Shown here one piece after another: positions 13,047 to 22,603 of a stretch of DNA of 64,000 nt (positions are counted from its first letter, which is position 1; each line of letters opens with the position of its first letter). Position numbers and translations under genes: made by a program. Source of the stretch: Clostridia bacterium. GTDB lineage: Bacteria > Bacillota > Clostridia > Christensenellales > DTU072. The stretch spans positions 1 to 64,000 of the forward strand of contig JAFQOO010000001.1 in assembly GCA_017403145.1 (NCBI GenBank), read 5' to 3'. The notes beneath the pieces were generated by a model. That model saw only the letters and a program-made list of their open reading frames with translations. It was not told where the DNA came from and did no database searches.

Positions 13047-15397
13047 TTAGATTTGCTCTAGCAGGTAACCCCAATAGTGGAAAAACTACTTTGTTCAATG
13101 CTCTTACCGGGTCTACCGCTCACGTTGGTAACTGGCCCGGAGTTACTGTAGATAAGAAAGAGGGCACCTATAAAAAATGTGCCGAGCCTATTTCTATAGT
13201 AGACCTTCCCGGTATATATTCACTATCTCCTTATACTCCCGAAGAGGTTATTTCTCGTAACTTTATTCTTGACGAGAAACCCGACTGTGTTATAAATATT
13301 GTTGATGCAACCAACCTTGAGCGTAACCTATATTTAACTACGCAAATAATGGAAATAGACGTGCCCGTTATCATAGCATTGAATATGATGGACGAGCTTA
13401 CAAAACGCGGTGATAAAATAGACTCAAAAGCTCTTGAAGAAAAGATGGGACTCCCCGTAGTAGAAATTTCGGCACTACGCGGAAAGGGCATAAACGAATT
13501 GATGGAACGCGCATACGAAACCAGCAAGGTTGCACGTAAGGGCAAGACCGTTCTAGAAAAAACCGCACTTATCCATTTGATAAACGACTGTCGTATCGCA
13601 CTATCCGGTCAGGGCGTAGATAACGCACTGTTCCACGCGGTAAAGCTAGTTGAAATGGATGAGCTAGAAGTAGCCTCTCACCCAAGTTCTGCTAAGATGG
13701 TAGAGGAATTCAAAGCGGGCTTCTGCGATGAATTATTCGGCGACGACTTTGAAGCACTTATCGCTGACAGTCGCTATAAGTATATAGTAGGGCATTATTC
13801 ACCCACCCTTACCAAAAAGCCCAGAAAGGTTAGCGAGCTAACCAAATCGGAAAAAATAGATAGAGTGTTTACTCACAAGTTCCTCGGTATACCGCTATTC
13901 TTTATAATTCTATTTGCGGTATTCCACCTAACCTTTAGTGAAAACCTACTTTGGCTTGGTGCAGGACCTCTAGCCGATTGGGTATCTTGTGAAGGTACTG
14001 CTTTCGAGGGTGTATTCGGTGATGGCGGTCTTGCTTCACCCGGCGTAATACTATTTAACCTTCTCGACCTTGCAACCGCTTCTCTTGGCGACGTTATACT
14101 AGGCGCTATGGAAGGCACGGGCGTTGCAGAATGGTTTACGGGCTTTATATGCGACGGTATATTCGGTGGCATTTTCGCAGTTTTAAGCTTCTTACCCCAA
14201 ATATTGCTACTGTTCCTCTTCTTCTCACTCTTGGAAGATAGCGGATATATGGCTCGTGTTGCATTTATGCTAGATAAAATCTTCCGTAAGTTTGGTTTAT
14301 CCGGTAGAGCGTTTATGCCTATGATTATGGGCTTTGGTTGCTCGGTTCCCGCTATGATAAACACCCGTACCCTTGCTAACGAAAACGAAAGAGTGGCAAC
14401 CATTCGCGTTATTCCCTTCTTCAGCTGTGGCGCTAAACTTCCCATTCTTACCGCAGTTGCAGGTGGCATTATGCAAGTATTCGGCGTAGGTAACGCAGAC
14501 CTTATCACCTATGGAATGTACGTTATCGGTATAATAGTAGCAATAGCTTGCGTAATACTAATGCGTTCAACCACTATGAAAGGCGAGGTTCCTCCCTTTA
14601 TTATGGAGCTTCCCGATTATCATAGTCCCCAATTTAGAAACCTTATGCTACACTTGTGGGACAAGGCAAAGCACTTTATACAAAAGGCCTTTACCATTAT
14701 ATTGATATCCACCGTTATCATTTGGTTCATAAGCCACTTTAATTGGCAATGGGAGTTCCTTACCGACGAGAGAATAGACGAAAGTATCCTTGCAGGTATA
14801 GGCGGACTAATTCAACCTATATTTACTCCTCTTGGATTTGGTAGTCAGCTCGGTGCTATGGGTTGGGTTTTCGCAGTAGGCGCTATCACCGGTCTTATCG
14901 CAAAAGAAAACGTTATAGCAACTTTTGGTACTCTTGCGGCTTGCATAGTTGCCGGCTTTGAGGGAACCGAAGAGGGTATTGCCGAAGTAGCGGTTATGAT
15001 TCAAGCTACCGGTGCAACCATCCCCGCAATGATTAGCTTTATCGTATTCAATATGACAACCATTCCTTGCTTTGCGGCAGTGGCGGCGGCTAAAGGCGAG
15101 CTTTCAACCAAGAAAAAGTTTACCGCTACCTTGCTATTCTGGGTAGCAACCAGCTATATCGTATCAAGTATGATTTACCTAGTTGGCTCTTGGTGGTGGA
15201 CTATCTTTATATTCCTTGCAGTTTGGGCAGTTGTTATAGCGGTTATCGTTCTCTATAACAAAGGTAAACTCGACCTAGCAAAAGTCAAGGCACTATTCAA
15301 AAAGATACCCCTCAAGAAAAAGAACAAGAGTCTAGGTTGTGGCTATGGTTGTGCAAGTTGCAGTATGAGAGATAATTGTTCTTCAAATAAAAAATAG
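13043..15397 (+). CDS. feoB: FeoB, ferrous iron transporter
   Basis: This 784-residue membrane GTPase takes up Fe2+. The N-terminal G-domain has G1 GNPNSGKT (residues ~8-15), G2 NWPGVTV, G3 DLPG and G4 NMMD, followed by a helical GDI-like region. The membrane domain has two Gate/Nucleoside_tra repeats with the cysteine motif FGCSVPA...FFSCGAKLPI. The C-terminus ends in a cysteine-rich tail (SLGCGYGCASCSMRDNCSS), a fused equivalent of the FeoB-associated Cys-rich proteins. The ATG at 13043 overlaps the feoA stop and has GGAGGG upstream; the GTG further upstream is rejected. It forms an operon with feoA and is terminated at 15431-15460. Confidence 0.97.
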   Translation: MIRFALAGNPNSGKTTLFNALTGSTAHVGNWPGVTVDKKEGTYKKCAEPISIVDLPGIYSLSPYTPEEVISRNFILDEKPDCVINIVDATNLERNLYLTTQIMEIDVPVIIALNMMDELTKRGDKIDSKALEEKMGLPVVEISALRGKGINELMERAYETSKVARKGKTVLEKTALIHLINDCRIALSGQGVDNALFHAVKLVEMDELEVASHPSSAKMVEEFKAGFCDELFGDDFEALIADSRYKYIVGHYSPTLTKKPRKVSELTKSEKIDRVFTHKFLGIPLFFIILFAVFHLTFSENLLWLGAGPLADWVSCEGTAFEGVFGDGGLASPGVILFNLLDLATASLGDVILGAMEGTGVAEWFTGFICDGIFGGIFAVLSFLPQILLLFLFFSLLEDSGYMARVAFMLDKIFRKFGLSGRAFMPMIMGFGCSVPAMINTRTLANENERVATIRVIPFFSCGAKLPILTAVAGGIMQVFGVGNADLITYGMYVIGIIVAIACVILMRSTTMKGEVPPFIMELPDYHSPQFRNLMLHLWDKAKHFIQKAFTIILISTVIIWFISHFNWQWEFLTDERIDESILAGIGGLIQPIFTPLGFGSQLGAMGWVFAVGAITGLIAKENVIATFGTLAACIVAGFEGTEEGIAEVAVMIQATGATIPAMISFIVFNMTTIPCFAAVAAAKGELSTKKKFTATLLFWVATSYIVSSMIYLVGSWWWTIFIFLAVWAVVIAVIVLYNKGKLDLAKVKALFKKIPLKKKNKSLGCGYGCASCSMRDNCSSNKK

Positions 15398-15430
15398 GCT
15401 TTTGCCATAGAAATGTATTTAGCAAGAGAA

Positions 15431-15460
15431 AGAAACCCCCTAAGTGGGTTTCTTTTTCTT
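15431..15460 (+). terminator. feoAB terminator
   Basis: AGAAACCC/GGGTTTCT hairpin followed by TTTTCTT. Confidence 0.8.
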
Positions 15461-15498
15461 AATTATCCTTATTTTAGTAAGGAGTATTTGTTTTTTGT

Positions 15499-15528
15499 TT
15501 GACTTTAATTGTGCGTATATGATATATT
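15499..15528 (+). promoter_or_regulatory. Promoter of the purine operon
   Basis: TTGACT (15499-15504), an 18-base spacer and TATATT (15523-15528). The predicted start at about 15535 is exactly the 5' edge of the ZTP riboswitch. Confidence 0.75.
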
Positions 15529-15532
15529 ATTA

Positions 15533-15638
15533 ACGTGACCTGCGACTGACGGAACTTTATGGATTACCATAGTGGAGCAGATCATATGTAAGCCGACCGT
15601 CTGGGCGCACTTATCTAATAGATTTGTGCGCCCTTTTT
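15533..15638 (+). promoter_or_regulatory. ZTP (pfl) riboswitch with terminator
   Basis: The 5' domain contains ACGTGACCTGCGACTGACGG and GGATTACCATAGTGGAGCAG. The 3' domain holds the conserved GCCGACCGTCTGGGC. These are the signature segments of the ZTP/ZMP-sensing pfl RNA. The last part of the aptamer runs into a terminator GGGCGCAC/GTGCGCCC followed by TTTTTT (about 15603-15638), so ligand binding would compete with termination. ZTP riboswitches turn on folate and purine genes when formyl-tetrahydrofolate is short, which fits the purine and fhs genes downstream. Confidence 0.93.
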
Positions 15639-15681
15639 TACTTTTAGTGCTATTATAGCCACCGATTAAAAGGAGAATAGT

Positions 15682-16179
15682 ATGAGCAAAAAAATTGGCA
15701 TAGTAATGGGTAGCGATAGCGATTTGCCCATCGTAAAAAAAGCAATGGATACTTTGGATGCTTTTAACGTAAAGTATGAAGTCCACGTATATTCTGCACA
15801 CAGAACGCCCGATGAAGCAGGCGTTTTTGCATCTAATGCAAGACAAAATGGTTTTGGTGCAATAATTGCAGCAGCAGGTATGGCAGCCCATCTAGCAGGT
15901 GCAATAGCCGCTCGTACCACTCTTCCCGTAATAGGTATTCCTTGTAAATCAAGTTGCTTTGACGGTATGGATGCACTACTTTCTACCGTACAAATGCCAA
16001 GTGGAATTCCCGTTGCAACCGTAGCTGTCAACGGTGCTACGAATGCAGCTCTCTTGGCTATACAAATGCTTGCAATCGAAGATAAAGAGCTACAAGAAAA
16101 GCTCGATGCAAAAAGAGTAAGCGACGCCCAAAAGGTTCTAGAAAAGAACGACGCTATTTGCGCCGAATATAATAAATAA
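15682..16179 (+). CDS. purE: PurE, N5-carboxyaminoimidazole ribonucleotide mutase
   Basis: This 165-residue protein has class I PurE motifs: [15 protein letters not shown] (N-terminal phosphate-binding loop), [35 protein letters not shown] and [19 protein letters not shown]. It rearranges N5-CAIR to CAIR in purine synthesis. The class I sequence implies a PurK partner, but no purK is in this otherwise extensive cluster. It is the first gene after the riboswitch, with AGGAG ahead of the ATG. Confidence 0.96.
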   Translation: MSKKIGIVMGSDSDLPIVKKAMDTLDAFNVKYEVHVYSAHRTPDEAGVFASNARQNGFGAIIAAAGMAAHLAGAIAARTTLPVIGIPCKSSCFDGMDALLSTVQMPSGIPVATVAVNGATNAALLAIQMLAIEDKELQEKLDAKRVSDAQKVLEKNDAICAEYNK

Positions 16180-16205
16180 ATCTTATTTCTAAGGAGAAAA
16201 AATAT

Positions 16206-16892
16206 ATGATAACCAATCTTGTTTACACCGGCAAAACCAAGAACGTTTACGCACTCGACAACGGCAATTATCTTTTAAAGTTTAAAGACGATTGTACCGG
16301 TAAAGACGGCGTATTTGACCCGGGCGAAAACACCGTAGGACTAACTATCGAAGGTGTTGGCGACGTAAATCTACGTATGTCCATTTACTTCTTTGAAAAA
16401 ATCAATCAAGCAGGTATCAAAACTCACTACGTATCCGCTAACTTGGAAGATACCACTATGGAAGTTCTTCCCGCAAAAGCTTTCGGTAAAGGATTGGAAG
16501 TAATTTGTCGTTACAAGGCAGTAGGTAGTTTCTATAGAAGATATTCCGATTATTGCACACTAGGTCAAGACCTTCCCGCATACGTAGAAACCACCTTTAA
16601 AAACGATGAAAAGGGCGACCCCCTAGTTACCAAAGACGGTCTTGTTGACCTCGGCGTTATGAGTAGCGAACAATACGACTCCATTAAAGATATGACTCAA
16701 AAAATTACCGCTATCGTTGCAAACGACCTCAAAGAAAAGGGCTTGGACCTTTATGATATCAAGTTCGAGTTCGGCTACGATAAAGATGGTAGCGTTATGC
16801 TTATTGATGAAATAGCAAGCGGTAATATGCGCGTTTATAAGAACGGCGAATACATTGACCCTATGACTCTTTCTAAACTTTTCTTTGCATAA
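16206..16892 (+). CDS. purC: PurC, SAICAR synthetase
   Basis: This 228-residue ATP-dependent ligase joins CAIR and aspartate. N-terminal [42 protein letters not shown] and the C-terminal [28 protein letters not shown] match the PurC fold, including the DE(I/L) metal and substrate site. The sequence diverges from Bacillus PurC and resembles the variant of anaerobic Clostridia and Bacteroidia. It follows purE after 26 bases, with AAGGAG upstream. Confidence 0.92.
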   Translation: MITNLVYTGKTKNVYALDNGNYLLKFKDDCTGKDGVFDPGENTVGLTIEGVGDVNLRMSIYFFEKINQAGIKTHYVSANLEDTTMEVLPAKAFGKGLEVICRYKAVGSFYRRYSDYCTLGQDLPAYVETTFKNDEKGDPLVTKDGLVDLGVMSSEQYDSIKDMTQKITAIVANDLKEKGLDLYDIKFEFGYDKDGSVMLIDEIASGNMRVYKNGEYIDPMTLSKLFFA

Positions 16893-16914
16893 TACTAATC
16901 AATAAGGAGCAATT

Positions 16915-18342
16915 ATGGGAGCTATTTTTGGCATAGTATCGTCAAAGGACTGCTTGAGCGACGTTTTCTTTGGTACAGACTATCATTCACACTTGGGTAC
17001 TCGTCGCGGTGGTCTTGCAGCCTACGATACAGAGCTTGGTTTACAGCGCAAAATTCATAACATTCAAAATGCGCCTTTTAGAACCAAATTCGAAAATATT
17101 TTTGATGAAATGAAGGGGACCAGCGTAATCGGTTGTATTTCCGATTACGACCCCCAACCCCTTATGATACGTTCAAAGCTTGGTATATTTGCTATGTGCG
17201 TAGTAGGGTACATAAATAATTATGAAGAACTAATTACTAACTTTTTGGATACCACTAGTGGACATTTTAGCGTAGCAACCGGCAATAGGATAAATACAGT
17301 TGAGCTGGTTGCTTCTTTAATTAGCCAAAAGGACAATTTTGTTGATGGTATAAGATATGCTCACGAGGTGATAGACGGAACTGCATCGATAGTTATCCTA
17401 AAAGAGGGTGGACACGTTATCGCTGCTCGCGACCGCTATGGTAGATTGCCTGTGCAAATCGGTAAGGATAAAAACGGTCATTGTCTATCGTTTGAATCAT
17501 ACGCTTTCGATAAACTCGACTTCGAAAAAGTACGCGAACTTGGCCCCGGAGAAATAGTAGAGATTACTCCTACCGAAATAATACAACTTTCTCCCCCTCA
17601 TAAGGAAATGAAGATGTGTGCTTTCTTGTGGTCATATTATGGTTATCCCACCACTTCGTACGAGGGTATTAACGTAGAAGTTATGCGTTATCGTAACGGA
17701 GAAATTATGGCGGAAAGTGATGAAAAGAACTTCCCCGATTTGAAAATAGATTACGTTAGCGGTGTGCCCGATAGCGGTACTCCCCACGCGATTGGATATG
17801 CAAACAGGTCCAAAACTCCCTTTGCGCGTCCATACATAAAGTACACACCCACTTGGGCACGTAGCTTTATGCCAAATAGTCAAGTGGACCGCAATAGAAT
17901 TGCTAAAATGAAGCAAATTCCCGTACACGATTTAATCAATGGCAAAGACTTGTTATTCGTAGACGACTCGATAGTTAGAGGTACTCAACTACGTGAAACC
18001 GTCGATTTTTTGTACGAGCACGGAGCAAAGAGCGTTCACATTCGTTCTGCTTGTCCACCCATTATGTACGGATGTAAATATTTAAATTTCTCTCGCTCTA
18101 CTTCCGATATGGAGCTTATTACCAGAAGAACTATCGTTGAGCTAGAAGGAGAGGAAGGACTAAATCACCTTGAAGAGTACGCCGATTCTAATACGGAAAG
18201 GGGTAAGAATATGAGAAAAGCTATTTGCGAAAAGATGCATTTTAGCACCCTTGAATTCCAATCGATGGAAGGACTCGTTAAGGCTATTGGTATAGACGAG
18301 TGCAAACTTTGCACTTACTGTTGGAACGGAAAAGAAAAATAA
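16915..18342 (+). CDS. purF: PurF-type amidophosphoribosyltransferase lacking the N-terminal cysteine
   Basis: This 475-residue protein has the PRPP loop [19 protein letters not shown] (residues ~343-360) and C-terminal cysteines ([10 protein letters not shown]) that could bind a cluster. The N-terminus reads [12 protein letters not shown]. In canonical PurF the aligned position is the nucleophilic cysteine (C-G-.-F/V-G-I), while here it is glycine. The HRGQE segment is also altered to TRRGG. Glutamine hydrolysis by the usual mechanism is therefore doubtful. The enzyme may use free ammonia, or belong to the known cysteine-lacking clade in gut anaerobes. No other ATG would restore a cysteine start. 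Confidence 0.88.
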   Translation: MGAIFGIVSSKDCLSDVFFGTDYHSHLGTRRGGLAAYDTELGLQRKIHNIQNAPFRTKFENIFDEMKGTSVIGCISDYDPQPLMIRSKLGIFAMCVVGYINNYEELITNFLDTTSGHFSVATGNRINTVELVASLISQKDNFVDGIRYAHEVIDGTASIVILKEGGHVIAARDRYGRLPVQIGKDKNGHCLSFESYAFDKLDFEKVRELGPGEIVEITPTEIIQLSPPHKEMKMCAFLWSYYGYPTTSYEGINVEVMRYRNGEIMAESDEKNFPDLKIDYVSGVPDSGTPHAIGYANRSKTPFARPYIKYTPTWARSFMPNSQVDRNRIAKMKQIPVHDLINGKDLLFVDDSIVRGTQLRETVDFLYEHGAKSVHIRSACPPIMYGCKYLNFSRSTSDMELITRRTIVELEGEEGLNHLEEYADSNTERGKNMRKAICEKMHFSTLEFQSMEGLVKAIGIDECKLCTYCWNGKEK

Positions 18343-18353
18343 GGAGATACATT

Positions 18354-19397
18354 ATGAACGAACAATCCAAATCTATTGCATACGCAGAAGCAGGTGTTGA
18401 TATTACCGCAGGTTACAAAGCTGTTGAGCTAATGAAGAAACATATTGCAAGAACTATCGTTACTTCCAAGTCCAGCGATATAGGCGGTTTCGGCGGTCTA
18501 TTCGAGCTTGACCTTACCGGTTACAAAAACCCCGTTTTGGTATCCGGCACCGATGGTGTAGGCACCAAACTTAAGCTTGCATTTCTACTAGATAAACACA
18601 ATACCGTTGGTATCGACTGCGTTGCAATGAGTGTAAACGACGTTATTTGCTGTGGCGCAAAACCCTTGTTCTTCCTCGATTATATCGCTTGCGGAAAGAA
18701 CGTTCCCGAAAAAATTGCCTCTATAGTAGAGGGTATCGCGGAAGGTTGCGTACAATCGGGAGCAGAGCTTATCGGTGGCGAAACTGCAGAAATGCCCGGA
18801 TTCTATCCCATTGACGAATACGACCTTGCAGGCTTTGCAGTAGGTATCGTCGATAAGGCTAACGTTATTAGAAAAGAAAATATGGCTGAAGGCGACGTTA
18901 TTATCGCTCTACCTTCATCGGGCGTTCACTCCAATGGCTTCTCCCTAGTTAGAAAGGTATTCGACGTTGAAAACAAAGACCTTAACGGATATAAAGAAGA
19001 GCTTGGCGGAAAGGGACTAGGCGAAACATTGTTAACTCCCACGAGAATTTACGTTAAAGCAGTACTCGCTCTTATGGAACAAGTAAAGGTAAAGGGTATT
19101 TCCCATATTACTGGCGGTGGCTTCTACGAAAATATTCCGCGCTCCATTCCCGATGGTCTTGGCGCTGTTATCGAAAAGAGCGCAGTTAGAGTTCTTCCCA
19201 TCTTTAAGCTTATTCAAAAGGTGGGCGGTATTGACGAAAGAGATATGTTCAACACCTTCAATATGGGCGTTGGTATGAGTATAGTCGTTGCTAAAGAAGA
19301 TGCCGATAAAGCTATCGAAATACTAAAGGCTAACGGAGAAGACGCATATCTTCTAGGCGAAATCGTTAAGAGCGACAATAAGATTACTATCAAATAG
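18354..19397 (+). CDS. purM: PurM, AIR synthetase
   Basis: This 347-residue enzyme cyclises FGAM to AIR using ATP. Motifs: [87 protein letters not shown] and [13 protein letters not shown]. The ATG at 18354 has AAGGAG eight bases upstream; the longer frame reading back into purF is rejected. Confidence 0.97.
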   Translation: MNEQSKSIAYAEAGVDITAGYKAVELMKKHIARTIVTSKSSDIGGFGGLFELDLTGYKNPVLVSGTDGVGTKLKLAFLLDKHNTVGIDCVAMSVNDVICCGAKPLFFLDYIACGKNVPEKIASIVEGIAEGCVQSGAELIGGETAEMPGFYPIDEYDLAGFAVGIVDKANVIRKENMAEGDVIIALPSSGVHSNGFSLVRKVFDVENKDLNGYKEELGGKGLGETLLTPTRIYVKAVLALMEQVKVKGISHITGGGFYENIPRSIPDGLGAVIEKSAVRVLPIFKLIQKVGGIDERDMFNTFNMGVGMSIVVAKEDADKAIEILKANGEDAYLLGEIVKSDNKITIK

Positions 19398-19405
19398 GAT
19401 AAAAT

Positions 19406-20044
19406 ATGGTTAGAAATATACTAAAGAATATCGTTTATGGTTTTTTAGCAGGTGCTATGATTAGCATTGGTTGCGCAGTATATCTTGCTTGCCAAAACAA
19501 GTACGTGGGCGCAGTTATGTTTAGCGTCGCTCTTCTTACCATTTGCTATAAGGGTTACAACCTATATACCGGAAGAATAGGCTTTATGGTAAACGCTCAC
19601 TCCAAAGAAGACTTTAGCGGTTTATTACTAGGCTTACTTGGCAACACCCTTGCTATGATGGCCTTTGGCGCTATGCTTGGTTACGCATTACCCAATTTGC
19701 AACAAACTGCGGTTACCATAGTTACCGCTAAACTTACGCAAAGCTTTGCTTCGGCACTCATTAGAGCAATCTTTTGCGGTATTTTGATGTATATTGCAGT
19801 TTCTCTTTATAGAGAAAAAAGTACGATAGTCGGTATAGTATTTTGTATTCCCGTATTTATTCTAGCAGGTTTCGAGCACAGTATTGCTGATATGGGTTAC
19901 TTTGCTGTAGCGGGTGAGTGGAGCCTAAAAGGATTCGGTTATATTTGGACCATAATACTTGGTAACTCCATAGGCGCAATGCTATTTCCCGCACTTAAGC
20001 TTATTCCTAAAATTAAGGTTAAGGAGAAAAATGGTGAAAACTAA
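19406..20044 (+). CDS. Formate/nitrite transporter (FNT) family membrane channel
   Basis: This 212-residue protein has six likely membrane helices. It contains GFEHSIADMGYF, the family signature (G.EH.IANM), and an N-terminal GAMISIGCAVYL. It is shorter than typical FocA proteins. FNT proteins conduct formate, nitrite or similar anions. Placed inside the purine operon, between purM and purN and upstream of fhs, a formate role is the natural inference: formate is activated by Fhs and used by the transformylases. Its stop overlaps purN (AATGGTGAAAACTAA). Confidence 0.85.
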   Translation: MVRNILKNIVYGFLAGAMISIGCAVYLACQNKYVGAVMFSVALLTICYKGYNLYTGRIGFMVNAHSKEDFSGLLLGLLGNTLAMMAFGAMLGYALPNLQQTAVTIVTAKLTQSFASALIRAIFCGILMYIAVSLYREKSTIVGIVFCIPVFILAGFEHSIADMGYFAVAGEWSLKGFGYIWTIILGNSIGAMLFPALKLIPKIKVKEKNGEN

Positions 20045-20642
20045 GATTGCTGTTTTAGTATCGGGCGGCGGAACAAATCTTCAGGCTCTTATCGATGCCG
20101 AAAAAAGCGGTATTATTGTTAGCGGAAGTATAGCTTTGGTTATTGCCAATAATAAAGACGCATACGCCCTTGAAAGAGCCAAACAAAATGGTATAAAGAG
20201 TGCTATCGTACTCAAAAAAGAATGTGCCTCTCAACTAGACTTTGAAAACAAAATCATTGCCCTAATTGAGGAAAACGATATCGATTTAATAGTGCTTGCT
20301 GGCTTTATGTCCATATTGAGCGAGCATTTTACTTCTAAATACGACCACCGCATTATTAACGTTCATCCTTCCTTGATTCCCAGCTTTTGCGGACAGGGAT
20401 TTTATGGATTACACGTTCACGAAGCGGCACTAAGCTATGGAGTTAAGGTTACGGGTGCAACCGTGCATTTTGTAAACGAAATTCCCGACGGTGGCGAAAT
20501 CATAATGCAAAAGGCGGTTGAAATCCAAGAGGGGGATACCCCCGAAACTCTACAAAAAAGGGTTATGGTAGAGGCAGAGTGGAAAATTTTACCCTTATCA
20601 GTTGAAAAAATAAGCAAAAAAATAATAGAGGAAAGGAGATAA
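20031..20642 (+). CDS. purN: PurN, GAR transformylase
   Basis: This 203-residue enzyme transfers a formyl group from 10-formyl-tetrahydrofolate to GAR. Motifs: IAVLVSGGGTNLQALIDA, LVLAGFMSIL, RIINVHPSLIPSF (catalytic N and H of the family), GATVHFVNEIPDGGEII and the C-terminal E...LP. It overlaps the FNT gene by 14 bases, with AAGGAGAAAA ahead of the ATG. Confidence 0.96.
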   Translation: MVKTKIAVLVSGGGTNLQALIDAEKSGIIVSGSIALVIANNKDAYALERAKQNGIKSAIVLKKECASQLDFENKIIALIEENDIDLIVLAGFMSILSEHFTSKYDHRIINVHPSLIPSFCGQGFYGLHVHEAALSYGVKVTGATVHFVNEIPDGGEIIMQKAVEIQEGDTPETLQKRVMVEAEWKILPLSVEKISKKIIEERR

Positions 20643-20645
20643 TTT

Positions 20646-21365
20646 ATGGATATCTATAAGATTAACGACATCGGCGAACTCATCAAGGACAACGCATACG
20701 TAGGCAGAGGTATAGTTCTTGGCAAATCTCAAGACGGTACCAAAGCTGTTAGCGCATACTTTATTATGGGAAGAAGTGCTAACTCCCGTAATCGTATCTT
20801 TACCGAAAAGAATGGCGAAGTATTTACCGAACCCTTCGACGCAAGCAAGGTAGAGGACCCCAGCCTTATAATTTATGCTGCAATTAGAAGATACGAAAAT
20901 AAGCTTATCGTTACCAATGGCGACCAAACCGACACTATTTACGAAGGACTACAAAACGGAAAGTGCTTCAAGTGCGCTTTGGAAAGTAGAGAATTTGAAC
21001 CCGATGCTCCCAACCTTACCCCTCGTATTAGCGGTATGATAACCTTCGGCGACAACGATTTTAGCTACGAAATGAGCATTTTGAAATCAGCTGACGCTGT
21101 TGGTAGTGCTTGCAACCGCTACACCTATTCTTATAGCCCTTTGAATGGCTTAGGACATTTTATCCACACCTACGTTTGTGATGGCAATCCCATCCCCACC
21201 TTCCAAGGTGAACCCGAAAGAGTATTTATCGATAACGATATCGATGCTTTCACTTCCAATCTATGGGCAAATCTAAACGAGGCTAACAAGATATCACTTT
21301 ACGTAAAATACGTGGATATCGCAACCGGTAAAGAAGAAAACAGACTTATCAACAAAAATAAATAA
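20646..21365 (+). CDS. PurO-like IMP cyclohydrolase
   Basis: This 239-residue protein belongs to the stand-alone IMP cyclohydrolase family. It begins with YVGRGIVLGKSQDGTKAVSAYFIMGRSANSRNRIF and contains FGDNDFSYEMSILK, PLNGLGHFIHTY and GEPERVFI. This family closes FAICAR to IMP in archaea and in some anaerobic bacteria, replacing the N-terminal domain of bifunctional PurH. The next gene encodes only the transformylase half, which supports the assignment. It is four bases from purN with AGGAG upstream. Confidence 0.9.
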   Translation: MDIYKINDIGELIKDNAYVGRGIVLGKSQDGTKAVSAYFIMGRSANSRNRIFTEKNGEVFTEPFDASKVEDPSLIIYAAIRRYENKLIVTNGDQTDTIYEGLQNGKCFKCALESREFEPDAPNLTPRISGMITFGDNDFSYEMSILKSADAVGSACNRYTYSYSPLNGLGHFIHTYVCDGNPIPTFQGEPERVFIDNDIDAFTSNLWANLNEANKISLYVKYVDIATGKEENRLINKNK

Positions 21366-21377
21366 TAGGAGATAAAA

Positions 21378-22565
21378 ATGAAAGAATTTGAATTAAAGTA
21401 TGGATGTAACCCCAACCAAAAGCCCGCTAAAATTTATATGAAAAGTGGTGCAGACCTACCCATCGAAATTTTGTCCGGACGTCCCGGCTACATCAACTTT
21501 TTAGATGCTTTTAACTCTTGGCAATTGGTTAAAGAAGTTAAAGAAGCAACCGGTATGGTATGTGCAACTTCTTTCAAGCACGTATCTCCCACCTCCGCAG
21601 CTGTTGGTAAGCCCCTTAGCGATAAATTGAAGAAGGCCTGCTTCGTAGACGATATCGAAGGTCTTGACGAAAGTCCTCTCGCTTGCGCATATGCAAGAGC
21701 TCGCGGTACCGACCGTATGAGTAGCTTTGGTGATTGGATTGCACTTTCCGACGAATGCGACCTTACTACCGCTAAAATAATCGAGCGCGAAGTTAGCGAC
21801 GGTGTTATTGCTCCCGGATATAGCGAAGAAGCTCTCGCTCTTCTAAAAACCAAGAGAAAGGGCAACTACAACATAGTAAAAATCGACCCCAACTACGTAC
21901 CCGAAGTACAAGAAACCAAAGACGTTTTTGGTATCACCTTCGAGCAAGGTAGAAATAACTTCAAGATTAACAAAGAGCTACTACAAAATATCGTAACCGA
22001 AAATAAAAATCTTCCCGAAGACAAAATGGTTGATATGATAATTGCTCTTATCACCCTCAAATATACCCAATCCAACAGCGTATGCTTCGCTATGGACGGT
22101 CAAGCAATCGGTGTAGGCGCAGGACAACAATCACGTATCCACTGCACTCGTCTTGCTGCACAAAAAGCAGACCTATGGATTTTGCGTCAAAGCGATAGAG
22201 TGCTAGGTCTTGAGTTCGCAGATGGTGTTGGTAGACCCGACAAGAACAACATTATCGACTTGTATTTGAGCGACGTTGACTACGTTGACGTTCTTGGCGA
22301 CGACGTATGGCAAAAGTACTTCAAAGTTCGTCCCGCTCGCTTTACCAGAGAAGAAAAAGACGCATATCTTGCAACCGTTAAGGGCGTAACCCTTGCTTCC
22401 GATGCCTTCTTCCCCTTTAGCGATAACATTGATAAGGCTGCTAAGAGTGGAGTATCCTACGTTGTTGAACCCGGTGGTTCCATCCGCGACGACCTCGTTA
22501 TCGAAGCTTGCAACCGCCACGGTATGGTAATGTGCTTTACCGGAATGAGATTATTCCACCACTAA
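21378..22565 (+). CDS. purH: Stand-alone AICAR transformylase (PurH C-terminal domain only)
   Basis: This 395-residue protein corresponds to the AICAR transformylase part of PurH: FELKYGCNPNQKPAKIY, ATSFKHVSPTSAAVG, AYARARGTDRMSSFGDWIALS, IAPGYSEEALALLK, KYTQSNSVCFA and GVGAGQQSRIHCTRLA. The usual N-terminal IMP cyclohydrolase domain (~200 residues) is absent, and the job is covered by the PurO-like protein encoded just upstream. It uses 10-formyl-tetrahydrofolate. Clear AGGAG at a normal distance. Confidence 0.93.
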   Translation: MKEFELKYGCNPNQKPAKIYMKSGADLPIEILSGRPGYINFLDAFNSWQLVKEVKEATGMVCATSFKHVSPTSAAVGKPLSDKLKKACFVDDIEGLDESPLACAYARARGTDRMSSFGDWIALSDECDLTTAKIIEREVSDGVIAPGYSEEALALLKTKRKGNYNIVKIDPNYVPEVQETKDVFGITFEQGRNNFKINKELLQNIVTENKNLPEDKMVDMIIALITLKYTQSNSVCFAMDGQAIGVGAGQQSRIHCTRLAAQKADLWILRQSDRVLGLEFADGVGRPDKNNIIDLYLSDVDYVDVLGDDVWQKYFKVRPARFTREEKDAYLATVKGVTLASDAFFPFSDNIDKAAKSGVSYVVEPGGSIRDDLVIEACNRHGMVMCFTGMRLFHH

Positions 22566-22603
22566 AATATAACCACCACTAGTTGGAGAAACGGAGAAAG
22601 ATT

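Noticed and set aside
13873-14508. 211-residue minus-strand ORF
   Set aside because: Shadow of feoB without signal, ribosome site or motif.
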